Of a stretch of 64,000 bases of DNA, positions 52,801 to 58,984 are shown piece after piece. The stretch is from the NCBI GenBank assembly GCA_005402585.1, contig BIFP01000078.1, positions 37,388 through 101,387 of the forward strand, in the 5' to 3' direction. The notes beneath the pieces are model-generated. The model saw nothing but the letters and a program-made list of their open reading frames with translations, did not search any database and was not told where the DNA came from. How positions within the stretch are numbered: position 1 is the first letter of the stretch; the number at the start of each line of letters is the position of its first letter. The translations under genes and the position numbers were made by a program. This DNA comes from Micromonosporaceae bacterium KJ-029. Its GTDB lineage: Bacteria > Actinomycetota > Actinomycetes > Mycobacteriales > Micromonosporaceae.

Positions 52801-53103
52801 GCGCATGGTCTGGTAGCGCGGCACGACGTCCTTGACGTACCCGGTGAACAGGTGGCCGTAGTGCGGCAGACCGTTGGCGAACGGCGGGCCGTCGTAGAAG
52901 ACGTACTCGTTGTCGGCGGCTCCGCCGCCGGCAGCGGAACCCGGCACGGTATCCGGGTGCCGGCCGGAGGCCGGCCTGGCATCGACGGACGCTTCGAAGG
53001 TCTTGTCGGCCGTCCAGTGCTCCAGCACCCGGCGCTCGACCGCGGGCAGGTCCGGGCTGGCCGGGACGCCGGTGGCGGTCGGGTCGTGCAACGGATAGGC
53101 CAT
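49885..53103 (-). CDS. ileS: Isoleucine-tRNA ligase
   Basis: The 1072-residue class Ia synthetase has the HIGH-type motif HYGH at 81-84 in PPFANGLPHYGH. The KMSKS motif is in GRKMSKSLSNYPD, near residue 640, and the editing domain is complete. It charges tRNA-Ile and edits valine. Residues 43-63 form a Gly/Ala-rich insertion before the catalytic start. The ATG at 53103 has GAGGAG 11 bases upstream and sits directly after a T-box leader, which indicates control by uncharged tRNA-Ile. The open frame extends into the leader but is not coding. Confidence 0.97.
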   Translation of the reverse strand: MAYPLHDPTATGVPASPDLPAVERRVLEHWTADKTFEASVDARPASGRHPDTVPGSAAGGGAADNEYVFYDGPPFANGLPHYGHLFTGYVKDVVPRYQTMRGRRVERRFGWDCHGLPAEVVAEKQLGITSKAEILDLGVARFNEACRSSVLEFTQDWERYVTRQARWVDFANDYKTLDLDYMESVMWAFKTLHDKGLVYEGFRVLAYCWRCETPLSNTETRMDDVYRDRHDPTLTVWFELTADDSAPELVRGPVRLGVWTTTPWTLPSNLALAVGPDIEYAVLERDGVRHVVGAARLAAYAKELEGYELLGTVRGADLVGRRYTPLFDFLVEQAGANAYQVLGAEFVTTEDGTGIVHLAPAFGEDDQNVCNAAGIPTIVTVDDHTRFTGLVPPYQGEQVFDVNKPVIRELKERGVVLRQDTYTHSYPHCWRCDTPLVYKAVSSWFVAVTRFKDRMVELNQQINWTPGHIKDGSFGKWLANARDWSISRNRFWGSPIPVWRSDDPNYPRIDVYGSLAELERDFGVRLTDLHRPAVDELVRPNPDDPTGKSMMRRVPEVLDCWFESGSMPFAQVHYPFENRDWFEHHYPGDFIVEYIGQTRGWFYTMHVLATALFDRPAFRNCLSHGILLGSDGRKMSKSLSNYPDVYHVFDSYGSDAMRWMLMSSPVLRGGDMPVTEASVRDAVRQVLLPLWNVWYFFSLYANADGYQAKRKTDAELTGDGETAAGNLLDRYVLAKTNELVSTVGAQMDAYDISGACATVRSFLDALTNWYVRRSRDRFWAGDADAFDTLWTVLETLCRVVAPLAPLTAEEIWRGLTGERSVHLTDWPSAAEFPADHDLVAAMDATRAVASAALSLRKAKGLRVRLPLSKLTVASPAAEQLRPFADLVADEVNVKEVVFTGEVSAYCQQVLTVVPRALGPRVGKQVQQVIKAVKAGEWELVDGAPVAAGVALADGEYELRLVAADAEHSVPLPGGEGVVVLDTTVTPELAAEGLARDVVRVVQQARREADLDVSDRIVASVSASEEVRAAVSGYADFVAREVLADSVDFAEGIDGFVGEVGEGERVTVAVRRV

Positions 53104-53107
53104 CGGG

Positions 53108-53345
53108 GGTCGCTCTCCTCGCTGACGCTCACTGTCGTGTGGGTCTGCGAGGACGAGCCCTTTCCGGTACGCCGTCACCGGCGCCCCGGGCCTGGCCCGC
53201 GGTACCACCCCGCTTGGCGGTCGAGGAAACGACCGCCCGCTCGTTGGCCGGCTGTAACGGGCCGAACCCGTCCGGTTCTACTGAGCCGGTCACCCGGCCG
53301 TTCTTCCGGAGGCTCACCGGTGATAGCCGGATCATCGCCATTCCC
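53108..53345 (-). promoter_or_regulatory. ileS T-box riboswitch (translational, actinobacterial type)
   Basis: On the minus strand the leader contains GATGATCCGG with the isoleucine specifier ATC (about 53330-53332) in an ultrashort stem I. The T-box bulge GGGTGGTACCGCG at 53198-53210 would pair with the tRNA acceptor end. The ileS ribosome site GAGGAG (53115-53120) lies downstream. This is the class II translational T-box found before ileS in Mycobacterium and Streptomyces: uncharged tRNA-Ile is expected to free the ribosome site. Exact stem boundaries were not modelled. Confidence 0.9.
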
Positions 53346-53398
53346 CCCGATGATACCCACCCCACCCCTCCCCCACCCCCCGATAACCCCGCCTCGCC

Positions 53399-53467
53399 GA
53401 TCATGGAGTTGTGGCGCCCCACAAAAGGGGTTTATCGGCGTGAGTCGCCCACCACAACTCCTTGATC
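53399..53467. repeat. 69-bp inverted-repeat element
   Basis: GATCATGGAGTTGTGG (53399-53414) and the reverse complement of CCACAACTCCTTGATC (53452-53467) match at 15 of 16 positions, with a 37-bp centre containing CCCCACAAAAGGGG. It lies between the ileS leader and the ECF41-type promoter. It resembles short palindromic repeats dispersed in micromonosporal genomes, but no protein is encoded. Confidence 0.65.
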
Positions 53468-53520
53468 AACGAGGGCGTCCGGCGCCGGAAGGGTGCATGA
53501 CCGGCGTCACAGGGTGGACC

Positions 53521-53548
53521 TGTCACACGGCGGGTGGCCCGACCCGTC
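53521..53548 (+). promoter_or_regulatory. Candidate ECF41-type promoter
   Basis: TGTCACA at 53521-53527 and CGTC at 53545-53548 are separated by 17 bases, close to the reported ECF41 consensus TGTCACA-N16-CGTC. It lies 36 bp upstream of the carboxymuconolactone decarboxylase ATG, fitting autoregulation of the two-gene operon. Confidence 0.65.
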
Positions 53549-53583
53549 GTGCCGGTGTCACACCGATCTACCAGGAGGTTGTC

Positions 53584-54024
53584 ATGCAGCGGATCAACGT
53601 GGCCGAGGTGGCTCCGGAGGCGTTCGGCGCCGTGCTGGGGCTGGAGAAGTACGTCCGGGCGAACGTGGACCACACCGTGCTGGAGCTGGTGAAGCTGCGC
53701 GCGTCGATGCTGAACGGCTGCGCGTACTGCGTCGACATGCACAGCCGGGACGCGCTGGGCGCGGGCGAGTCGAGCCGGCGGCTGTTCGCGGTGGCCGCCT
53801 GGCGCGAGGCGCCCTTCTTCGACGAGCGGGAACGGGCCGCGCTGGCGCTGACCGACGCGGTCACCCGCCTCGGCGAGCACGGGGTGCCCGACGACGTCTG
53901 GAACGCCGCCGCGGAGGTCTGGCCGGAGAAGGCCCTCGCCGACCTGATTCTTGCGATTGCCACAATCAACGTGTGGAACCGGATCGCGGTGACCTCGCGC
54001 ACCGAGCTTCCGACGGAGGGGTGA
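53584..54024 (+). CDS. Carboxymuconolactone decarboxylase (AhpD-like) family protein
   Basis: The 146-residue protein has the AhpD-type redox motif CAYCVDMH (C46, C49, H53) after KLRASMLNG, and a second helical part ending ALADLILAIATINVWNRI. Such CxxCxxxH proteins are thiol-based peroxidases or related oxidoreductases. Pairing with an ECF41 sigma factor is the defining context of that sigma group, where it is a target and putative partner. AGGAGGTTGTC directly before the ATG is a near-perfect ribosome site. The stop overlaps the sigma gene start. Confidence 0.93.
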   Translation: MQRINVAEVAPEAFGAVLGLEKYVRANVDHTVLELVKLRASMLNGCAYCVDMHSRDALGAGESSRRLFAVAAWREAPFFDERERAALALTDAVTRLGEHGVPDDVWNAAAEVWPEKALADLILAIATINVWNRIAVTSRTELPTEG

Positions 54025-54899
54025 ACGCGGCCGAGGCGGCGGAGGCGGCCGGTGTGCTCGACGCGCACCGGCCGATGCTGCTCGGGCTGGCGTACCGGTT
54101 GCTGGGTAGCCGGTACGACGCCGAGGACGTGCTCCAGGAGGCGTACCTGCGCTGGGTACGCGTCGACCGGGCCGGGGTCGCCGAACCGCGCCGCTACCTG
54201 TCCCGGGTGGTGACCCACCTGGCCATGGACCGGCTACGGGCCCGGCAGGCCGCCCGGGAGGCGTACGTCGGGCCGTGGCTGCCGGAGCCGGTGCCGACCG
54301 TGCCGTCGCCGTTCGGGCCGCTGGAACGCGCCGAGCTGCGCGACTCGCTCTCCACCGCGCTGCTGCACCTGCTGGAACGGCTCACCCCACCGGAGCGCGC
54401 GGTCTACGTGCTGCACACCGCCTTCGAGCTGCCGTACGCCGAGATCGCCGAACTGCTGGACCGGTCCGCCGAGGACTGCCGTCAGTTGCACCACCGGGCG
54501 ACGGTTCGGATCGGGCGCGACCAGCGCCGGTTCACGGCCGACCGGGCGGAGCAGGAGCGGCTGCTGGAGGCGTTCATCGCCGCCGCCGGCGACGGCGACC
54601 TGGCCGCCCTGACCGACCTGGTCGCGGCGGACGCGACCGCGTGGAGCGACGGCGGCGGCCGGGTGCGGGCCGCCCGCAACCCGGTGACCGGAGCCGACCG
54701 GGTCGCCCGGTTCGTGCTGGGGATCCGCGACCGGGGCTGGCCGCTGACCGTGCACCGCACCGAACTCAACGGTCAGCCGGGCGCCGTGGTGGTGACCGCG
54801 GCCGGCCACACGTACGCGGTCACCCTCGGCACCGCCGCCAGCCGGATCACCGACGTCTTCGTGATGGCCAACCCCGACAAGCTGCCCTGGGCTGCCTGA
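54021..54899 (+). CDS. sigJ: ECF sigma factor of the ECF41 group (SigJ-like) with SnoaL-type C-terminal domain
   Basis: The 292-residue sigma factor has a sigma2 region (YDAEDVLQEAYLRW at 32-45), a sigma4 region (TPPERAVYVLHTAFELPYAEIAELL) and a C-terminal SnoaL-like domain of about 120 residues. The C-terminal domain holds the ECF41 signatures DGGGR at 210-214 and NPDKL at 284-288, which in this group control activity in place of an anti-sigma factor. GTG at 54021 overlaps the upstream stop (GTGA). The signal sensed is unknown. The sigJ name is given by family likeness, not orthology. Confidence 0.92.
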   Translation: MNAAEAAEAAGVLDAHRPMLLGLAYRLLGSRYDAEDVLQEAYLRWVRVDRAGVAEPRRYLSRVVTHLAMDRLRARQAAREAYVGPWLPEPVPTVPSPFGPLERAELRDSLSTALLHLLERLTPPERAVYVLHTAFELPYAEIAELLDRSAEDCRQLHHRATVRIGRDQRRFTADRAEQERLLEAFIAAAGDGDLAALTDLVAADATAWSDGGGRVRAARNPVTGADRVARFVLGIRDRGWPLTVHRTELNGQPGAVVVTAAGHTYAVTLGTAASRITDVFVMANPDKLPWAA

Positions 54900-54955
54900 G
54901 GCATCAACCCGAAGCCGGCCCGGGGGCCCCACGGGGTCGGCCCGAAGCCGGCGGA

Positions 54956-54972
54956 GCCGGCCGAGGGCCGGC
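54956..54972. terminator. Weak hairpin between the convergent sigma and ndk genes
   Basis: A 7-bp stem (GCCGGCC with GGCCGGC) with a GAG loop lies between the two converging 3' ends. There is no U-tract, so termination function is uncertain. Confidence 0.35.
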
Positions 54973-54977
54973 CGGTG

Positions 54978-55403
54978 TCAGCCCAGCTCGGGGAACCAGA
55001 GCGCGAGTTCCCGCTTGGCGCTGTCGGCCGAGTCGGAGGCGTGCACCAGGTTCTCGCGGTTGGACAGGGAGAGGTCGCCCCGGATGGTGCCGGCGGCGGC
55101 CCGGCGCCCGTCGGTGGCCCCGATCAGTCCGCGCACCACCTCGATGACCTGGTCGCCGGAGAGCACCAGCGCGACCAGCGGCCCACTGGTCATGAACGCC
55201 TTCAGCGGCGGGTAGAACGCCTTGTCCACGTGCTCGGCGTAGTGCTCGTCGGCCAGCGCGGCGTCCATCGTCCGGGACACCATCGCGTCGACTCGCAGCC
55301 CCTTGCGCTCGAAGCGGGAGATGATCTCGCCGACCAGTCCACGGCGGACCGCGTCGGGCTTGATCAGTACGAGCGTGCGCTCGTCCGGGCTGCTGCTGGA
55401 CAC
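54978..55403 (-). CDS. ndk: Nucleoside-diphosphate kinase
   Basis: The 141-residue enzyme begins ERTLVLIKPDAVRRGLVGEI and has the phospho-accepting His in NLVHASDS (H121), with RGDLSLSNRENL before it. It balances NTP pools. GTG at 55403 has AGGAGG eight bases upstream. The order ndk-DUF4233-folC-valS is conserved in actinobacteria; here a VOC-fusion gene on the other strand has been placed inside it. Confidence 0.97.
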   Translation of the reverse strand: MSSSSPDERTLVLIKPDAVRRGLVGEIISRFERKGLRVDAMVSRTMDAALADEHYAEHVDKAFYPPLKAFMTSGPLVALVLSGDQVIEVVRGLIGATDGRRAAAGTIRGDLSLSNRENLVHASDSADSAKRELALWFPELG

Positions 55404-55546
55404 GCTGGGTTCCTCCTGAGAGCGGATGCCGGTTGGGCTGGGTACGGTCAGCCTAGCGACCCGGTCCCGGCGCCGGCGCGGTGGTCGGTCCTTCCCCCGG
55501 CCTCCGATCCGGCCTAGCCTGGCCCTGACCACCCGGGAGGTCCACT

Positions 55547-57067
55547 GTGGCGAATGGCGGGAACCGACCCATCGCACCGGTACGCAAACTGATCGCCGCG
55601 GTGCTCGGCACCGTGGCCACCTTCGTGATCCTCTTCGGCCTGGGCATGACCAGCTGGGCCATCGTGGCACTCGGGGTGGCCCTGCTGGTGCTGGCGATCG
55701 CGCTGGCCACCGTGCGCGGCGGCGGCCGCACCTGGGTGGTGGGTGCCGGGCACGTGCACAGCGCCTCCGAGCCGCCCACCCAGTACGCCTTCGGGCGCTG
55801 CGAACTCCAACTAGTGATCGACGCTCCCGGGCTCCCACCGCGGTCGAAGAAGATCATCGAGCCACGAGTGCCGGTCTCCAAGTGGCCGTCGCTGGGCCAG
55901 ACCCTACCGATCCGGGTGGCATTGGACGACCCGCGGCACGTCCGGGTGCTCTGGGACGAGGTGCCCACCCACGCCGAGGCCGGCACCGCCGACCTGCCGC
56001 CCGAGTTCGTCAGCGAATTCGCCGGTCAGGTCCCGCCGGACGAGGTGCTCATCGGGCAGGAGGCCCCGCCGTGGGCCGGCCGGGCACCCGAGGACGACTT
56101 CCACGACCCACTGGGCGACCCGCTCGGTGGCCCGCGCCACGACGACCCGGTCGAGCCGGCCGAGCCTCGAGAGCCGGTCCGGGTACGCCAGCGCCCGGGC
56201 GGACCGGTCGTGCTGGAGGGCACCGTCGTCGAGCAGAGCAGCGACACCTCGCTGCCCCGCCGGGCCACGCCCGCACCCCGCACGCCGGCCGAGGAAGGGT
56301 TCGCGGCGGCAACGACACCCGCCGGGGAAGAGTCGTCCGGCCCGTTCGCCGACGGGCCGGCCGCCACCCAGTTCGCGGATCCGCCGCCCTCGGCGCAGTT
56401 CGCCGCCCCGGCGGCCGGGCGACTCGCCGACCCGCCACCCGCTCCGGCGGACCCGCTGGACCCGCTCGACCTGCCGCTGGACGACCCGGAGCCACATCCG
56501 ACGGCCGCGGGCCGTACCCGGTCGGCGCCCACTCGCGACCCTGCGGTGGACGCCGATGACGGAAAGATCACCGGCGGGGCAGCGCCCGACGCGGATACCG
56601 CGCCGGACGCCGGCCGGGACCCGACGGTCGGGGCCCGGGAGTTGGACGAGGCGATCTTCGGTTTCGACCCGGACGCCGCCGACCCGGCCGCGCCGATCAG
56701 TGGCGTGGGCATCACCCTGCTGGTCACCGAGCTGACCCGCTCCCTGGAGTTCTACCGGGACCGGCTCGGGTTCACCGAGGTCGACCGGGGCACCGGCAAC
56801 GCCGTACTCGCCTCCGGGGCGACCCGGCTGGTGCTACGGGAGGTGACCGGCGCCCAGCCGATCAGCCGTCGCCTGGTGCACCTGAACCTCGACGTGGACG
56901 ACATCCAGTCGGCGTACGAGCGGCTGCGCGACTCCGGCGTCCGGTTCACGTACGCCCCGAGGGTGGTCAACCGGGGAAGCAAGCTGGAGGTGTGGGCGGC
57001 AGCGTTCCGCGACCCGGACGGTCACGGCATCGCGCTGACCCAGTGGCGGGAGCGCGCCGAGGCGTAG
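55547..57067 (+). CDS. Membrane protein with C-terminal VOC (glyoxalase/bleomycin-resistance) domain
   Basis: The 506-residue protein joins two N-terminal membrane helices (about 14-34 and 36-56), a DUF-like soluble part (about 60-160, RCELQLVIDAPGLPPRSKKI), a 220-residue disordered Pro/Asp-rich linker and a VOC domain (about 385-503: GVGITLLVTELTRSLEFYRDRLGF and AFRDPDGHGIALTQW). VOC domains bind metal and act as glyoxalases, dioxygenases or drug binders; here only one VOC half is present and the substrate is unknown. The GTG at 55547 has GGGAGGTCC upstream. The two halves on one chain are unusual. Confidence 0.85.
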   Translation: MANGGNRPIAPVRKLIAAVLGTVATFVILFGLGMTSWAIVALGVALLVLAIALATVRGGGRTWVVGAGHVHSASEPPTQYAFGRCELQLVIDAPGLPPRSKKIIEPRVPVSKWPSLGQTLPIRVALDDPRHVRVLWDEVPTHAEAGTADLPPEFVSEFAGQVPPDEVLIGQEAPPWAGRAPEDDFHDPLGDPLGGPRHDDPVEPAEPREPVRVRQRPGGPVVLEGTVVEQSSDTSLPRRATPAPRTPAEEGFAAATTPAGEESSGPFADGPAATQFADPPPSAQFAAPAAGRLADPPPAPADPLDPLDLPLDDPEPHPTAAGRTRSAPTRDPAVDADDGKITGGAAPDADTAPDAGRDPTVGARELDEAIFGFDPDAADPAAPISGVGITLLVTELTRSLEFYRDRLGFTEVDRGTGNAVLASGATRLVLREVTGAQPISRRLVHLNLDVDDIQSAYERLRDSGVRFTYAPRVVNRGSKLEVWAAAFRDPDGHGIALTQWRERAEA

Positions 57068-57107
57068 CCGGCCAAGGCCCTGTGATCGTTGGCAGCGCGG
57101 CGGCGGC

Positions 57108-57584
57108 TCAGCCGAGAATCACCCGGCGCACGTGCAGGGCGTACGCCCACACCAGCGAGAACATGACGCCCAGCACCAACAGCGACCAGTGCAGCAACCC
57201 GGACAGCAGCAACAACCCCTGCAAGCCGGTGCCGGCGTGCCACGCCCACGGCCGGCGCATCAGGCCGGCCAGCACGGCCGCGACAACTGCCAGTGCGACC
57301 ACCGCCCCGATCGCGGCCCCACCGAGGTCGGCGCCGACCGCCCTGATCGGCTGGATGGCCAGCAGCAGCACCAGCGCCTCCAGGGCGAGCGTGCCGGCGC
57401 CGAGTCCACGTACCGCCCGCTGCGGGTCGCGCAGCCCCGACCGACGCGGCCCCGGGACGCCGCCGGACTGGTCGGCGCCACGCTGCTGGCCGACACCGCC
57501 GGGCTCGTCAGCGCCGTCCAGCCGGCCGACACCCTCCGGCTGGTCAACACCGCCGGACCGGGTAGCGCCGTTCTGCCCGCTCAT
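57108..57584 (-). CDS. DUF4233-domain membrane protein
   Basis: The 158-residue protein has four hydrophobic helices and the DUF4233 features LEALVLLLAIQPIRAVGADLGG and VWAYALHVRR. The first 50 residues are a repeated GGVDQ/GGVGQ-type low-complexity tail not usual for the family. The ATG at 57584 overlaps the folC stop by four bases. DUF4233 follows folC in most actinobacteria; function is unknown. Confidence 0.88.
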   Translation of the reverse strand: MSGQNGATRSGGVDQPEGVGRLDGADEPGGVGQQRGADQSGGVPGPRRSGLRDPQRAVRGLGAGTLALEALVLLLAIQPIRAVGADLGGAAIGAVVALAVVAAVLAGLMRRPWAWHAGTGLQGLLLLSGLLHWSLLVLGVMFSLVWAYALHVRRVILG

Positions 57585-58984
57585 CGCTTCAACAACCGGC
57601 GGGCGTCGGCCACGGTCACCACGGAGCCGGTGATGAGCACGCCGACCCCGGCCAGTTCGCCCGGCACGTCCTCCTCGGCCAGCGCCACCGCCGCCTCGAT
57701 CGCGTCCGGCATCTCCTCGGCCACCTCGACCCGATCCGGCCCGAACACCTCGGCGGCGAGCGCGGCCAGTTCCTTGACGGGCAGGGCCCGCGGCGAGCTG
57801 TTCCGGGTCACCACCACCTGGTCGACCACCGGCTCCAGCAGTTCCAGCAGGCTGGCCGCGTCCTTGTCGGCCAGCACGCCCACCACGGCGACCAGCTTGC
57901 TGAACGCGAACTCCTCCTGCAGGGCGGTGACCGTGGCCGCCATCCCCTGCGGGTTGTGTGCGCCGTCGAGCAGGATCGTCGGGGCGCTACGGACCCGCTC
58001 CAACCGGCCGGGGGAACTGGCGGCGGCGAAGCCCTCCCGTACCGCCTCCACGTCGAGCTGCCGTCGGGCGCCGGCGCCCAGGAACGCCTCGACGGCGGCG
58101 AGCGCCACCGCCGCGTTCTGCGCCTGGTGGGCGCCGTGCAACGGAACGAATACCTCCTCGTACACGCCGCCCAAGCCCTGGAGGGTGAGCACCTGCCCGC
58201 CGACCGCGACCGCCCGGCGCAGCACGCCGAACTCGGAGCCCTCGCGGGCGATGGTCGCGCCCACCTCGGCGCAGCGTTGCAGAATCGGCCGGGCGGCCTC
58301 CTCCTCCTGGGCGGCGCAGATGACGGTCGCCCCCGGGTGGATGATGCCGGCCTTGGCGAGCGCGATGTCCTGGAGCGTGTCACCGAGCCACTCGGTGTGG
58401 TCCAGCCCGATCGGCGTCAGTACGCACACCCCGGCCTGGATCACGTTGGTGGCGTCCTCGGCCCCGCCCAGACCCACCTCGACCACGGCCACGTCGACCG
58501 GGGCGTCGGCGAAGGTGGCGAACGCCAGCGCGGTGGTCACGTCGAAGTAGGTCAGCGGCTCGGCCGAACGGTCGTCGACCAACTCGGCCAGCGGCTTCAC
58601 CTCCTGGTACACGGCGGTGAACCGAGCCTCGTCCACCGGCTCGCCGTCCAGGCTGATCCGCTCCCGGACGGTCTCCAGGTGCGGGCTGGTGTACCGGCCG
58701 GTGTGCAGCCCGAACGCCCGCAGCAGCGAGTCGATCATCCGGGCCGTGGAGGTCTTGCCGTTGGTCCCGGTCAGGTGGATCGACGGGTACGCCCGCTGCG
58801 GGCTGCCCAACAGGTCGAGCAGGGACGAGATGCGGTCCAGCTCGAACACCATCCGGGTGAACCCGCGCCCGGCCAGCTCGGCCTCCACCTCGGCGAAGGC
58901 GGCGTGCTCGGCGCGGTTGGTCCGGTCGGTGCCGGCCCGGCCGTTGGCGCGGGCGCGGTCGGTGCGTTCTGTGCTGTCGGTCAC
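57581..58984 (-). CDS. folC: Bifunctional folylpolyglutamate/dihydrofolate synthase
   Basis: The 467-residue Mur-ligase-family enzyme has IHLTGTNGKTSTARM as the ATP-binding P-loop, VVEVGLGGAEDATN, GLDHTEWLG and ILLDGAHNPQGM. FolC adds glutamate to dihydropteroate and to folates. The N-terminal 35 residues are basic and variable. GTG at 58984 overlaps the valS stop by four bases; the frame stays open upstream only as a shadow of valS. Confidence 0.96.
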   Translation of the reverse strand: MTDSTERTDRARANGRAGTDRTNRAEHAAFAEVEAELAGRGFTRMVFELDRISSLLDLLGSPQRAYPSIHLTGTNGKTSTARMIDSLLRAFGLHTGRYTSPHLETVRERISLDGEPVDEARFTAVYQEVKPLAELVDDRSAEPLTYFDVTTALAFATFADAPVDVAVVEVGLGGAEDATNVIQAGVCVLTPIGLDHTEWLGDTLQDIALAKAGIIHPGATVICAAQEEEAARPILQRCAEVGATIAREGSEFGVLRRAVAVGGQVLTLQGLGGVYEEVFVPLHGAHQAQNAAVALAAVEAFLGAGARRQLDVEAVREGFAAASSPGRLERVRSAPTILLDGAHNPQGMAATVTALQEEFAFSKLVAVVGVLADKDAASLLELLEPVVDQVVVTRNSSPRALPVKELAALAAEVFGPDRVEVAEEMPDAIEAAVALAEEDVPGELAGVGVLITGSVVTVADARRLLKR

